Below are positions 1 to 11,258 of a stretch of DNA of 26,087 bases, piece after piece. Numbering within the stretch: the first letter of the stretch is position 1; each line of letters starts with the position of its first letter. The notes beneath the pieces were generated by a model. The model saw only the letters and a program-made list of their open reading frames with translations. It was not told the DNA's origin and did not search any database. This stretch comes from Spirogloea muscicola. Taxonomy: Eukaryota > Streptophyta > Zygnematophyceae > Spirogloeales > Spirogloeaceae. The stretch lies in the NCBI GenBank assembly GCA_009602725.1, contig WELB01000062.1:329545-355631 (forward strand), in the 5' to 3' direction. The translations under genes and the position numbers were made by a program.

Positions 1-114
1 AATCGGCTGTAAATTGCCAGCCAGATGCATACAGGTGTTCATGACGGAGCCAAAGGCTAGGCAGACAGGGCGCCCTCAATACCCCCGAGTCAGTCCCCAT
101 TTGGAGGAAACTGG

Positions 115-236
115 ATGTCCACAGGGTCAGACCTCAGGTCGGGGGCTGAGTCAGAGACGAGAAGCTCGCCGCCGACGCTGCCGCTCCTGGCCGACGTGCT
201 GCGGCAGCAGCTGCTCCGCCCTCAACAGCCGCCGCC

Positions 237-270
<34 letters not shown>

Positions 271-3200
271 GGTCGAGTGCCGCTGCCACCTCGGCAGCGG
301 CGCTGATCTGATGTGCACCTTCTGTGCTCCTCACACTGGCTGGCGCCTCGCGCTTGCTGGCGGCCGCAGCCAAGCCGAAGCTGCCGGACAACTTCGAGGA
401 GGCGACGTGGCGCAAGATCCAGACGGCGGTGCGGGCGATCCAGGCCAAGCAGCCCGTGGCCGCGAGCCTCGAGGAGCTCTACCGGGTGCGTTGAGGCGCG
501 CCGTCAGCGTCAGCTGAATCGTCGACATATTCTGCTAAACAGAATGAGCAGTCAGTAGGGCCACCTCCAGGTTGCATGCCATTAAGAGGAGCACAGCGAG
601 TGCAATGACCGACTGCGCCAGACGTAGTTGTCAAGAGCTCCTGGAGTCGAGAACATCTAGAGGACATTGTGTCTCGCGTGCTCACAGGTTTGCAAAGCCG
701 TGGTCAGACGACGGCTGCCGCCATTGACTGTGAATCGCATTCGTACGGCTACATGTATGGACGACTACAGCAATCGCCGGGGTCCCTGGCTCATGGCTGA
801 CTCTGCTGTGTTAGCGACGGCGTCTGTGCAGGCGGTGGAGGACCTGTGCCTGCACAAGATGGCGGGAAGCCTATACGGGCGGCTGCAGGAGGAGTGCGAG
901 CGCCACGTAGCGGTGGCGCTGGCGGCGCTGGCAGGCGGGCAGAGCCCTGATGCCATTGTGTTCCTCTCAGAGGTCGAGGCGGCGTGGCGCGACTACTGCG
1001 ACCAGATGCTCCTGATCCGGGGCATCGCGCTCTACCTCGACCGCACGTACGTCCTCGCCAATGTGCACGCGCGCTCCTTATGGGACATGGGCCTCCAGCT
1101 CTTCCGCAAGCACCTTGCGCTCGTGCCGGATGTCGAGGCCAAGACCGTCACCGGTCTCCTGCGCCTTGTCGAGAAGGAGCGGTGAGGAAGCGATGCAATT
1201 CCTTAAACCCTTAACCCCTACACAGTAACAATAAGATAATGTATCATGTATCGTAAACATCTTGACTTTGTTCTGTAGCTCTATTGCTTATATGGTTGCC
1301 CAATAGTGAATGGTGAGGTTGCCTCTACTGGCAGACCTTCACTGGGTAGATCAGTATGGGAAGGGTTTGTTAGAAATGACATCTGTCATGCATCACTAGG
1401 TACAGACAAGCCCACCCTGTTGCTAATGACGGTTGGAAGTGACGACTTCAAAGCCAGCAAGAGTGTGCTACGTGTGCAGCTTCTAGCATTAGGAGGACCT
1501 GGCGTGCTGACCTCCAGCAAGCCCCCCTGCTCACCACTGCCACGGCTGGCGCGCATTTGACAGAATGGGCGAGACGGTGGACCGAGCCCTGCTCAAGCAC
1601 CTGCTCCGCATGTTCAGCGCCCTCGGCACGTATGTGGAGAGCTTCGAGCGTGCCTTCTTGGAGGGCACTGCCGACTTCTACGCTGCCGAGGGCGCGAGAT
1701 ACATGCAGCAGACGGACACCCCCGACTACCTCAAACATGTGGAGGTTCGGTGCTTTAAGCGCCTTAGACTGTGCCCCCTCTCTCACCTCTTTCCCCTATA
1801 TAATGACTTTCTCATTGTGGTTGACCCCTGCGCCCGGAGAGCAGGACCATTTGACATCCTTTGCCACTTTAAAGGTAACTTGAGGTTGCTGACATTCTGT
1901 TGGCTTGTCCAGGCTTGGTGCAAGGGTGCCGCAGGTTGCGCATGCAGTCTAGTATGAGGCAGTAGTAATGAGGGAGTGGGTCAAGTCTGTGTATTTACTA
2001 ATCATGGTTTGAATAATGCTGCTCCTTTGGGCGCAGTTGAGGTTACACGAGGAGAATGAGCGCTGCGTGCAGTACTTGGACGCAAGTACGCGGAAGCTGC
2101 TCATCCCGACCATAGAGAAGCAGCTGCTTGAGCGGCACACAGCTGCCATTCTTGACAAGGTGAGCAAGCTCCCTTTACGAACGTCCGTATGTTGCAGCAG
2201 CACTGTGGTACTTCAGTATTCAGGCGCTTGAGCAGCATGTGCCCCTTACTTATGTGTAAGAACTTCATCACATGTAATACTGTACAGCGCGTCTTGCCTT
2301 GCATGCTTCAGACATCCTCAGTTGCAACTTAGATAGATCTGACAGAGTGTTCAGTTTGTCTGATAGGGACAAAGCTTCCCTCATCCAATTGCAAGTGAGG
2401 AGCTTACCTTTGCAGTCCCCCTCCTGGCAGGGATTCTCAGTGCTGATGGATGGCAATCGTGCCGAGGACCTGCAGCGCCTCTACATGCTGTTTGCCCGCG
2501 TGAGCGCCCTGGACATGCTGCGAGTTGGGCTGGGCAACTACATCAAAGATACGGGCCACGATCTCGTGATGGACGAGGAGAAGGACAAGGACATGGTGTC
2601 TGGCCTGCTAGACCTCAAGGCGCGGCTTGACGCGATTTGGGAGAGCAGCTTCGCACGTAATGAAGGCTTTGCTATCACGCTCAAGGACGCGTTCGAGCAC
2701 TTGATCAATCTGCGCCAGGTAGGTGATCTGCAGTGCCAATATGTTTCTATTGGAAAGGTAGTGGAAATCCGAGTCTTCACATACACAAGACACCTGCCAC
2801 TGCTGATGCAGCTGATTTGTGGTGAGCGCATTGCCTCAGACCCACACAGATGGTTGCCTATTGTTCTCATCAGATCATCATATTGTTTAATACCTCAGAA
2901 TCGGCCTGCCGAGCTTATTGCCAAGTTCATCGACAGCAAGTTGAGAGCTGGCAACAAGGGCACGTCAGAGGAGGAGCTGGAGAGCACTTTGGACAAGGTC
3001 CTTGTGCTCTTCAGATTTATCCAGGTCAGTACCCCGTCCTTTTCCTCGGTATGGCAGTCTCGTGGGCCAGTGTGCTCGTCCTTGGCAAGATCAACTGAGA
3101 GCACTGATTGGCATCGTGCTTGGTCATTGATTGACCTGGTTCTAGTGCTGACGTGATTTGACACGAAGTAGATGCAATCTTAGAGTCATGGCCTCGCATG

Positions 3201-5815
3201 AAGTTTGAGTGGACATGGTAACAGGGCAAGGACGTGTTTGAGGCGTTCTACAAGAAGGACTTAGCCAAGCGCTTGCTGCTTGGAAAGAGCGCATCAATAG
3301 ATGCCGAGAAGTCCATGATCTCCAAGGTGAACCGCATACTATCTGTTATTATTCAGCTCTTTACACACTTGGATGTGCTCCTTCAGCTTGTCCATATGGC
3401 AGGTGTCAGCAACACGAAGCGACCCAATTTGTCTATTCATGTGGCAGCTGAAAACCGAGTGTGGAAGCCAATTCACAAACAAGCTGGAGGGCATGTTCAA
3501 GGTGAATACATTGCTTCTCTCCTTCACATGATAAGGACGTCAAGCTAGCCTGACATGTCATGCGCTTACCAGCTATTGTATCTAACTTGCTCATTGATCC
3601 TCCCAAAAAGCTGCTCTCTCTGCGCCTTCTCAGCTTTGGCAAGTGGTCACATCATTTACCTGCTGCATTCCTTGACATTAAGAATGCGTACCCGCTGACG
3701 AGCTTATATGCTGGATGATATCGGATGTGCTCCAAGTAGAGGTGATATTTTCGGATTGGATGTGGCTCTGAAGATACTTGATTTTTCCAAAGTAGCCAAG
3801 TATGAATGACATGTTTTGGGCGCTTGGGCCATTATCCTATGCCAGGACATTGAGCTTTCCAAGGAGATCAACGAGTCATTCAGACAGTCATCGCAGGCGC
3901 GCCTGAAGCTGCCCTCTGGCATAGAGATGAACGTCCACGTTCTTACCACAGGGTATGGGCCTCCTAACATTCATAGTTCTCATGGATGTATGTGGCACTC
4001 AAGCCATTTTTTTCCATATTTTGCTGTTTTGATAGCTGTCCTGTGTACTAGTGCGGCTTGGGTATGACAACCTGGCTTGTAAGGAGAGAGTCGCTAAAGC
4101 ACAGCAGTCACTCTTGGAGACAGTTACTGGCCAACCTATCCTCCCATGGAGGTCCAGCTACCACATGAGCTCAACAAGTACCAGGTACATGGCAACATCT
4201 GTCAATTATGGACGTCTGCACGGTCGTACTTGTGTGCTTGGTCAACAAGCCGATCAGGATTGAGTGGTAATAAATCCAGACACACGCATGGACACGCCTT
4301 TGGCAATCAGGCACACTATCACCGACATTGGTGCAAGTGTCATGGTCCAGTCACGAGCGTCTGTACATGCTGACCTCAGAAACCTCTGTCATTTTTGTGT
4401 TTTGCAGGAGATTTTCAAGGACTTCTACCTCAGCAAGCACAGCGGGCGGCGCCTGATGTGGCAGAACTCACTTGGGCACTGTGTGCTCAAGGCAGACTAC
4501 CCAAAGGGCAAGAAGGAGCTCTCTGTCTCCCTCTTCCAGGTCTCGCGCTTCACTTTCTCATGCGGGCGCACATTCAACACATGCATGTAGCAGATATTTT
4601 AAAGAATCCCCAAAGAACTTCCATGGAGGCCCCTCTGGTGCAGCAATTGACAAATTTGGAGGACATCTGTGCTTGTCAGACCGTTGTGTTGATGCTGTAC
4701 AACGACGTCAACATGCTTACGCTGCAAGAAATCCGGGAAGCGACTGGCATTGAAGACAAGGAGCTGCGGCGGACACTGCAGTCCCTCGCCTGTGGCAAAG
4801 TCCGAGTCCTCAACAAGGTAACCAGAGTGGCTTCTCAAGCTAGCATTGCTGCTGTCACACTTCGGTCTCTTGACATCGTTACTGGCCATTGCCATCACCA
4901 CATGCGACCTGTACTGGTGTCACTATCTCTTGTTGACACTCTCCAGCTCCAAATGCTGCTGTTAAGCGTAAGTATTCACTGTTGTTTGTGTAGAACCCGA
5001 AAGGGCGGGAAGTGGATGATAATGACTCGTTCACATTCAATGATGACTTCTCGGCGCCACTGTTTCGCATCAAGGTAGGACAAGTTGAAGCACTGAAACT
5101 CTCCAGGAGCAAATTGCCGTCCACTGTCAAGCATTTGCATTGCTGCCATTGTGTGGGCCTTTACAGTCCTTGTGACGCCGTCAGGGACTTATTAAGGAGC
5201 TATTGACAGTGATAGTTGTCATTGTAAGCTGTGCCGGACTGTTTTGCTTCAGGTCAATGCCATCCAGCTCAAAGAGACGGTGGAAGAGAACACGAGCACA
5301 ACGGAGCGCGTGTTCCAGGACCGCCAGTATCAGGTCGCTTTCTGCACCTCCTCAAGTACATCAGCAGGGTCTGATTGTGCATAAGACTTCTGCCAGCTAG
5401 CTTGTCAAGGATTCTTTGTTATCTCCGGCAATAGCGGGAGGCTGCTGAAGGTGGACAATGTGTGCTGCCTTCCATGCAGATTGATGCTGCAATTGTACGG
5501 ATAATGAAGACGCGGAAGGTGCTGAGCCACACGCTGCTAATCACAGAGCTCTTTCACCAGGCAAGACACTCATAACACATGTTGCCCGCTTCAATACTAG
5601 CTGTTATCGATGTTGTTACCCCCGTAATTGTGACCAGTCCAAGCGACACTGTGCAAGGCATGTGCGGAGTGTGACGCTGTGGGGACTGGATGCTGCTGCA
5701 GCTGAAATTTCCCATCAAGCCGGCGGATCTGAAAAAGCGGATTGAGAGCTTGATAGACCGGGAGTACCTCGAGAGGGACAAGGCCAACGCGCAGATCTAC
5801 CAATACCTGGCTTAA
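115..5815 (+). CDS. CUL4: Cullin 4, scaffold of CRL4 ubiquitin ligases
   Basis: Proposed exons: 115-271 (tentative), 370-485, 832-1181, 1564-1744, 2037-2159, 2431-2718, 2899-3024, 3225-3326, 3448-3501, 3846-3952, 4124-4184, 4408-4539, 4680-4817, 4994-5074, 5253-5333, 5480-5560, 5702-5815. All phases agree and give 763 residues, close to plant and animal CUL4. Seen: a basic low-complexity N-terminus, then [10 protein letters not shown], cullin repeats, the cullin-homology block with [19 protein letters not shown] and [18 protein letters not shown], and the C-terminal winged-helix/Nedd8 domain ending QIYQYLA. The neddylation lysine is in IVRIMKTRK (about residue 709). The family fact is that CUL4 binds DDB1-DCAF receptors at its N-terminus and RBX1 at its C-terminus, acting mainly in the nucleus. 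Near identity to plant CUL4 blocks excludes CUL1 and CUL3. The last intron starts with GC. Exon 1 is the weak part: its ATG at 115 and donor at 272 fit the phase but lie in a CCG repeat. Confidence 0.96.
370..485 (+). other. CUL4: CUL4 exon 2, start of the conserved region
   Basis: This is the first exon supported by homology. It reads [10 protein letters not shown], then [15 protein letters not shown], and ends LEELYR at the donor gtgcgt (486). The acceptor is gccgcag ending at 369. The upstream frame is closed by a stop at 309-311, so an upstream exon must supply the start codon. The matching plant segment reads KPTLPTNFEENTWEKLQSA. Confidence 0.85.
5480..5560 (+). other. CUL4: CUL4 neddylation-site exon with GC donor
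   Basis: An 81-base exon encoding 27 residues, from [13 protein letters not shown] to LLITELFHQ. The lysine after IVRIM is the NEDD8 acceptor in cullins. The exon ends CAG and is followed by gcaaga. Read-through gives a stop (taa at 5573-5575) before any GT, so a GC donor is needed to reach the conserved final exon [18 protein letters not shown] at 5702. Confidence 0.92.
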
Positions 5816-5862
5816 CTCCGCCACCCTCGCCTGCCGCTTCTTGGCAGTGTCACATTCTGACA

Positions 5863-5916
5863 CTCACCTCACCTCACCTCACCTCACCTCACCTCACCTC
5901 ACTTCACCTCACCTCA
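5863..5916 (+). repeat. CTCAC pentanucleotide microsatellite
   Basis: About ten tandem CTCAC units with one CTCACTT interruption, starting 48 bases after the CUL4 stop codon. It probably lies in the CUL4 3' untranslated region. Confidence 0.95.
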
Positions 5917-6618
5917 TTTTGAGGTCGCTTTGTAGCACGCCATGCCGTGCACAGGACTTGTGGGATAGTGTGCCAAGCTTAGGAAGCTTGCGCCCTGCAG
6001 TCTGCATACGCAGGACTTATTTGGAAAGCGGCGCCGCTGCTGCAGTGCTTCGTTTGGGCAATCTGTTGACGTGGCCAGAGGGCCTGTTGATGTGCTGGCT
6101 GCCTTCTGTGGAGCTTCACAGCGCCTTTGCAAGAGATGCCGATGCAGAACGTCGCCACTCACCCTCAAGCCCTGAGCTCGGCAGGGCGTAGCATTTGAAA
6201 ATCAAGGAACATGGTGTGATAGTCCATCTGCGGTGAGACTTTGGGAACAGAACCTGCAAGGCCGCACTCGAGGGCCCAGCTTCTGAAAGGACTCTGCCAA
6301 GTAGAGGGGCGATGGCTGTGCTCGACCAGCCCAGAAAAAGGATGATCACAGTACGAAGGGGCCCGAGAAGCTCTGAAGCACACAGCGACACTGGTGGCTA
6401 CTGGGTGCTCAGTATCCGTAGTGAGCAGCCGGAGGTCAGAAGCTAGTCTCCGGGTGGCAGGTCAACCTGTCCATAGCCAGAGGCTGCGAGCCCGAGCGCT
6501 CTGAGAGAGCAAGTCAGGGCGACTGCACAAAGCACTAGACTCGGGCTCAGCTGAGGCGGCGACTTCAGCGGGCTTGTGGCAGTCATTCCGCCGGCCGCTG
6601 CCAACACGCATCTTGGTC
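5917..6618. other. CUL4 3' flank and upstream region of the next gene; no gene seen
   Basis: About 700 bases with no recognisable coding exon on either strand. Open frames here (for example 6116-6391 minus) show no conserved motif. The stretch around 6468-6485 shares the 15-mer ATAGCCAGAGGCTGC with the repeat-rich region (17639 onward). The promoter of the pentapeptide gene should lie here, but I see no recognisable core motif. Confidence 0.6.
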
Positions 6619-8259
6619 ATGCGGAGCACCGAGATGGCCGGCGCCTGCGCCAGCGCCACGCTGCTGTCGCCGCCGCTGCCGCAGCCAGCAGCCATGGCGC
6701 ACTCCCGGTGGGCCCACCAAACACGGCGCAGAGCCCAGATGACCAAAGTGGCGGCTGCGGCGAGGACTGGCACTGGCTGCGACGGTGCGGCCGTAAGGCG
6801 GGTCCACGGCAATGCCGAGGATTGCGCATCCGTAGCTACCGCCGGCGCCGGCGCAGCGCTGGCGCCTTGCCTGATGGCGGCGGCTGCCGCGCTTACGCTG
6901 AATGCGGCCGTCCTCGCGACGCCGGCGTTGGCCGACTTCAAGGTGAATAGCCCGTTGCCGCTGGTTGCGCAATGCTGCTGCAGGCGAGGCATCGGCCACT
7001 AGGAAGCGATGCCTCACTAACGAACCCATCTTTGTCCCACGGCCGCCGCTGCCCCACAAACCGGACCCTCGTTCGCCGCAGAGCTACGACCACGCAGACA
7101 TGCGCGGCAGGGACCTCTCTGGCCAGGACCTCTCGCGTGCCGTCTTCGCCGGTCAGTTCTTATGCCGGAGCCGCACAGCCGCAGCCATCAGCGACGGCAA
7201 TGGCGCCAACGATTCGTGGCGAGCTCGTCTTGGGTCTCCATGACATGTCTGCTGTTCAGTGGCGGACCCCATTGTGCGCGTCGAGCAAGGCCCTAACGCG
7301 CCTGCTGGTGCACTGGGCAGCATGCGACTGCCGGGGGATGAACCTCGCAGGCTCAAACCTCGAGGGCAGCACCGACACATTTGCGGGCTTCGAGCTCGCC
7401 AACCTCGAGGGCACCAACTGGCAAGCGCCGGCGCACATCCTGGCGCCTTGAGTCGGTCTCACTTGATGGGCAGCCGCCAGACGACTTCCTGTCCTCAGAC
7501 ATCTCTGACCCTTAGTCCAAAGCTGATCTTAGCTCTAAGTCCGGTCTGCATTGTGTCCAATGTCGGCGCCCAGGTAAGACTGTGTCCATGCCAATACCTT
7601 GTGGACTCTCTGGGGCCGCGCCGCAGGACCCGAGCGCTGGCAGACCGCAGCGTCTTCAGGCGGGCGAATCTGCGCAACGGTGTGTGCCTCTTTCCTGCAA
7701 GTTTGCATGTCTTGAGCGAGTCTTGCCAGCGAGTGACTGACGGGGAAGATAGTGGATCTTCTTCTGCAGCCATCTTCACGAATGCCATTCTCAGCGGCTC
7801 ACAGTTCGAAGGTGAGATGCTTCTGACTTACCAAGAGGCGATCAAGTCAGGCGCCTTCAGTTCAAAGGGTCAGGTGTTTTAAGTTCTCGCTAGCAGGGTT
7901 CCAGACCAGGAGAGCTTACTGTCCAAACTCTCCACCACCTTGAGAGAAGGCGTGCGGTGCGCATGAGCTGACACGGAAGTCAAGCCGAGGTAGCACACTG
8001 TCCAGGCAAAAGTACAGAGAGTGGGGTTACACAAAGCGAAGCCCTTGGCTGAGAGGGACAGTGCAGCCTTGCTTTCTCGGTCGTTGCTGGCCACAAGTTG
8101 CTCACACAGTGCATGTGTGGCACCCCAGGAGCCGACATCACGGGCGCGGACTTCACGGATGCGCTTGTGGACAACGCACAGCGCCTCAAGATGTGCCGTG
8201 TTGCATCGGGCACCAACCCAGTGACGGGCGTGGACACGCGCGAGAGCCTCTTCTGTTGA
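6619..8259 (+). CDS. Thylakoid-lumen pentapeptide-repeat protein
   Basis: Proposed exons: 6619-6942, 7082-7151, 7321-7420, 7627-7679, 7770-7811, 8129-8259; 239 residues, all phases consistent. Residues 1-105 look like a bipartite plastid/lumen transit peptide: an Ala- and Arg-rich stretch, then a hydrophobic segment ending in the processing motif ALA before DFK (about residues 103-108). The mature part has pentapeptide repeats of A(N/D)LxG type: MRGRDLSGQDL, CRGMNLAGSNLEG, ELANLEGTNW, VFRRANLRN, AIFTNAILSGSQFEG, ADITGADFTDALVD. A conserved tail follows, with MCRVASGTNPVTGVDTRESL and two cysteines, a combination known from lumenal TL15/TL17/TL20.3-type proteins. Its biochemical role is unknown. 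ATG 6634 is an equally possible start. The intron after 7420 starts with GC. Which of Sec or Tat exports it is not decided, since the RR pair is far from the hydrophobic core. Confidence 0.9.
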
Positions 8260-9591
8260 GCCATGTGGCTTCTGCAGGCACCCTCGCCAGGTGGTGGGGC
8301 GGTGCGAGCTTGCAGCAAGCAGCTCATGGCGCGTCAGGCCAAGTGCTCAGAGGCCGGCGTGCGGCTGCATTCGTCCATCCCTCACTCAGGGGCTTTGATG
8401 GTCAAGGACAGGCCGACGGCGCCCGTGGCCGGCCTGCCCGACCCCACAGGAGCATCTGGCAGGCACGCTGCACTGAAGCCACTCGTCTCCTATCTGCGGC
8501 TCCACATTACCTCTTGACAAGCCCAAGCAAAGCCTGTCTGCATAGGATCAAGGGCAGTGTTGCTTGGAGCATTGGCGTCCACTCCATGCGCCCCGTGGAC
8601 TTGGGGGGGATGGACGGGTGAAGATTGAACTCCATAGCTTGTGTATTCCTTAGCTTGTGATTGAATCTCTTAGCTTCTAGTAGTCGTCTTGCTCTTTCCT
8701 CTCTTGGTTTCAGTGCTTTTATGATTAGACTGGAGGTATAATGCACACCCTCAGGTATAGTGTATGTGGCTTGGTCGACTTCCAAGGGTACATCTCGACA
8801 GACATGGTGCTGAGCAACAACGCTGCTGACACGTTCTTGTCTGTCCCACAGAGACGTGCCTTCTGCACAAGCTCAAGTACTATACAGTCGACTTGAGCTT
8901 TTTCTCTTGCAAACCTAACACATTGGAAGAGCCGGGGAACGGATCGGGTGCTCGAGCGCCCTAAGCCAGCTGCCGCAAGTCAGAGAGTGCCTTGCAGCCC
9001 GGGAAAGCGTCACCAAATGGGTGCTCATAACACCCTCTGTATGCACCTGGCTGGCCTAACCAGCGGCGTATTTGACATTGGCAGCCGCGTTCTCTTTCTT
9101 CCGACAATAACCCACGGAAAGCTAGTAGGCGTAGCAAAGCGGCATGTAGCATTTGGCATCATGCAGAATGCTAAATCCTCTGTGGGCGAACCCTTCTTCT
9201 CAGTTAGCAGCTTCCCCGGTAAATCCGCCATCTCATTTCACCGTCTTCGTGGGAACTCGTGGCCGTCCACTTGGTCACAGCAAATTAGGGTTAGGTCGCC
9301 CCTCCGCGCCGCGCGCGCCTCCATGGCGCAGCCCGCCGCCGCCGCCGCGGGGCGCCGCTAAGAGAGGCTCGCCGGCTGCCATGGGCGCGGCCGTCGGCGG
9401 CGGCGTNCGGAGCGGTGCCTAAGGACAGGTCGACTGTGGCCCTTTGCGCGACCCCTACGCCACCGCCGCCATCCGCCGCCCGCCGCTGCCGCTGCCGCCG
9501 CCGCTGCCGCCGCTGCTGCCGCCGCCGCACCGGCCCTCACGGCGCTCTCTCTCGCCGGCGTGGCGCTCGCGCCAGGGAGCAGTTTGAGCGC
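8260..9591. other. 1.3 kb without an assigned gene
   Basis: This holds the 3' flank of the pentapeptide gene and the 5' flank of the coiled-coil gene. Seen: an AT-richer island (about 8620-8780) with a minus-strand open frame; a short inverted repeat (AGCTCAAGT 8870-8878 with ACTTGAGCT 8891-8899); a TTAGGGTTAGG-like motif at 9284-9295; and GC-rich CCG-repeat DNA from 9300, including an N at 9407. The first exon of the coiled-coil gene may lie in 9323-9591; candidate ATGs are 9323 and 9380, but neither gives a clear spliced frame. Confidence 0.6.
8507..8785 (-). other. Unassigned open frame in an AT-richer island
   Basis: A 92-residue open frame whose base use differs from the GC-rich exons around it. 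It includes PREERARRLLEAKRF and NTQAMEFNLHPSIPP. I do not recognise it. The composition and lack of neighbouring exons would suit a decayed mobile-element fragment or chance. It should not be treated as a gene without further support. Confidence 0.25.
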
Positions 9592-11258
9592 ATGTACGTG
9601 CGCAAGGAGGAGGAGCAGGGCCTGTGGGAGGGCAAGCACGAGCGCGAGCGCGCCCGCAGCGCGCGCCTGCAGGAGCTCGGCGACGAGGTCCAGCACCGCA
9701 GCTGTGCTGCCAGGACCCGAAACCCCTAATCCTAACCCTAAAGCCTGAGTTCTTAACCCTAGTCGTTAATCCTCAGGACTCAAACCTAAACCTTTTACCC
9801 TAGAACCCTGAACAGCCACTGCCTTTTGGGAGGTGTTTCGCCGCCGCCATTGCCCTCCTGACCATCTCGGCGGCGGCGGCGGTGGCGGCGGCGGCGGCGG
9901 CGGTTCTCGCGCAGCTCAAGAAGCAGCTGCAGGCGGAGGCGGCGGCCAAGCAGAGGGTGGCGGACGAGAAGGCGGCTCTCGACAGGGTACGTACGACAGC
10001 CAGGAAACCCAGGCAGCCGCTGCCGGGCTGCAGATCTCTGCTGCCACTTTGCCAGTTGTGGGGTTGCCTTGACATGGGCTGCTGCGCCACCGAGGCCCCA
10101 GCTTCCTCGCTCCACCTTGATGGCCACAGAAAGGAGAACCATGGCAACCCAATGACTGGCTCACAGCACTCTGACTCCGTCCACGGCAGCCCTCTAGGCG
10201 CTTCTTGCGCTCCACGTGCGATCTGTGGCTCCTACCTAATGTGGGTTCATGTCTCACTTGTCGGTGCATTCGGCGCGGCTTACAGGAGCTGGAGCAATGC
10301 AAGGACAATGTGATGAGGGAGCAGCAGCAGCGGGTCCTTGTCGAGGACAACGCACTGTGAGTGGCGAGCCCTTTGGGATGCTGCAGACTGATGTTGCTTC
10401 TTTCTGCTTGTTCTGCACCATGACTTATGTCCTTATCTGCATCACAACATCAGTACATGTGCGGAGCTCGCAGGCCCGCAAAGCGCTCAGGGCGTCTCTA
10501 ATGCACTGCAGGTCCAAGCAGGCAGAGCTGGACGCACTACGTTCTCAATTTGAGATTGCGCGCTCAGCAAAGGCAGACTTGGAGGCCAAGTTGGCCGTCT
10601 TGGTACGGTCTGAGCACCCTCTTCAAATGGATCACTACAAAAGCCAAAACCCCATTCCTAAATCCCAAAGCCTTCCTCTCAACACCCTGACCTGTAAGAC
10701 CTTGAAAGCGACTCCCTAGTGTCCTTGTAGGCCACCTTTGGTCCTTCCCGAGTGAATTTTGGAGCTAAGCTGGGGCGCCGAAGTAGGCGCACTTGTTATA
10801 GCCTGCATGCTTGGTGCTCGTTCTTCCGGGCCCGAGTCAAGTGCCGAGGGCCTGGTCCTTCAGGATGATGAAAACACAAAGCTCCTGAGCACAAATGTGG
10901 AGATCGTGCGGCGGCTGCGGGAGCAAGAGCAGGTAGGTGGCCCTCGACACCGTCATAATCCACGGGTAGTCCTCATAGTGCTTGGAGCTTGTTCGTCTCA
11001 TGTAGCTTAAGACTGTGTGCAAGGCACATAAGACTGGGCTCACTTGAAGCCGCAGCCCTGCTGGCAATGGAGCTGCAAGGGTGTGGCCGGTCTGATCGGG
11101 GGCTTGGTGTCTGTGAGCAGGCGAGCCAAGAGAAGGCAGCCCAAGAAGAGCAGGCCAGGCAAGAGCAGGCGAGCCAAGAGCAGGCGAGCAAAGAGCTGGC
11201 GAGCAGAATTGCTGCGAGTAGGCAGAACTCCAAGGAGGACTACTTGGACGAGCAATGA
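9592..11258 (+). CDS. Small coiled-coil protein, family not recognised
   Basis: Proposed exons: 9592-9687, 9915-9986, 10286-10356, 10512-10602, 10864-10932, 11121-11258; 178 residues from the first in-frame ATG, with matching phases and canonical GT-AG borders. The protein is almost entirely charged heptad-like helix: KEEEQGLWEGKHERERARS, LKKQLQAEAAAKQRVADEK, ELEQCKDNVMREQQQ, LDALRSQFEIARSAKADLE, ENTKLLSTNVEIVRRLREQ. A Gln/Ala/Ser-rich tail with repeated QASQEQA precedes the end KEDYLDEQ. I see no signal peptide, membrane segment or catalytic motif. The 5' end is uncertain: the frame stays open upstream (about 9415) through CCG-repeat DNA, and a missing first exon is possible. Structural, ciliary or centrosomal roles are common for such proteins, but nothing here selects one. 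It converges with the URI gene. Confidence 0.7.
9721..9815 (+). repeat. Degenerate telomere-like CCCTAAA tract in an intron
   Basis: About ten imperfect units of CCCTAA/CCTAAA/ACCCTAG lie inside the first intron (9688-9914) of the coiled-coil gene. They resemble the plant and green-algal telomere unit TTTAGGG read on the C-rich strand, but are too degenerate to be a functional telomere. Confidence 0.75.

Noticed and set aside
6583-7059. 158-codon minus-strand frame, Arg/Gly-rich
   Set aside because: It is antisense to the transit-peptide exon of the pentapeptide gene.
9721-9815. True chromosome end
   Set aside because: The units are degenerate and lie within an intron, with conserved exons on both sides.
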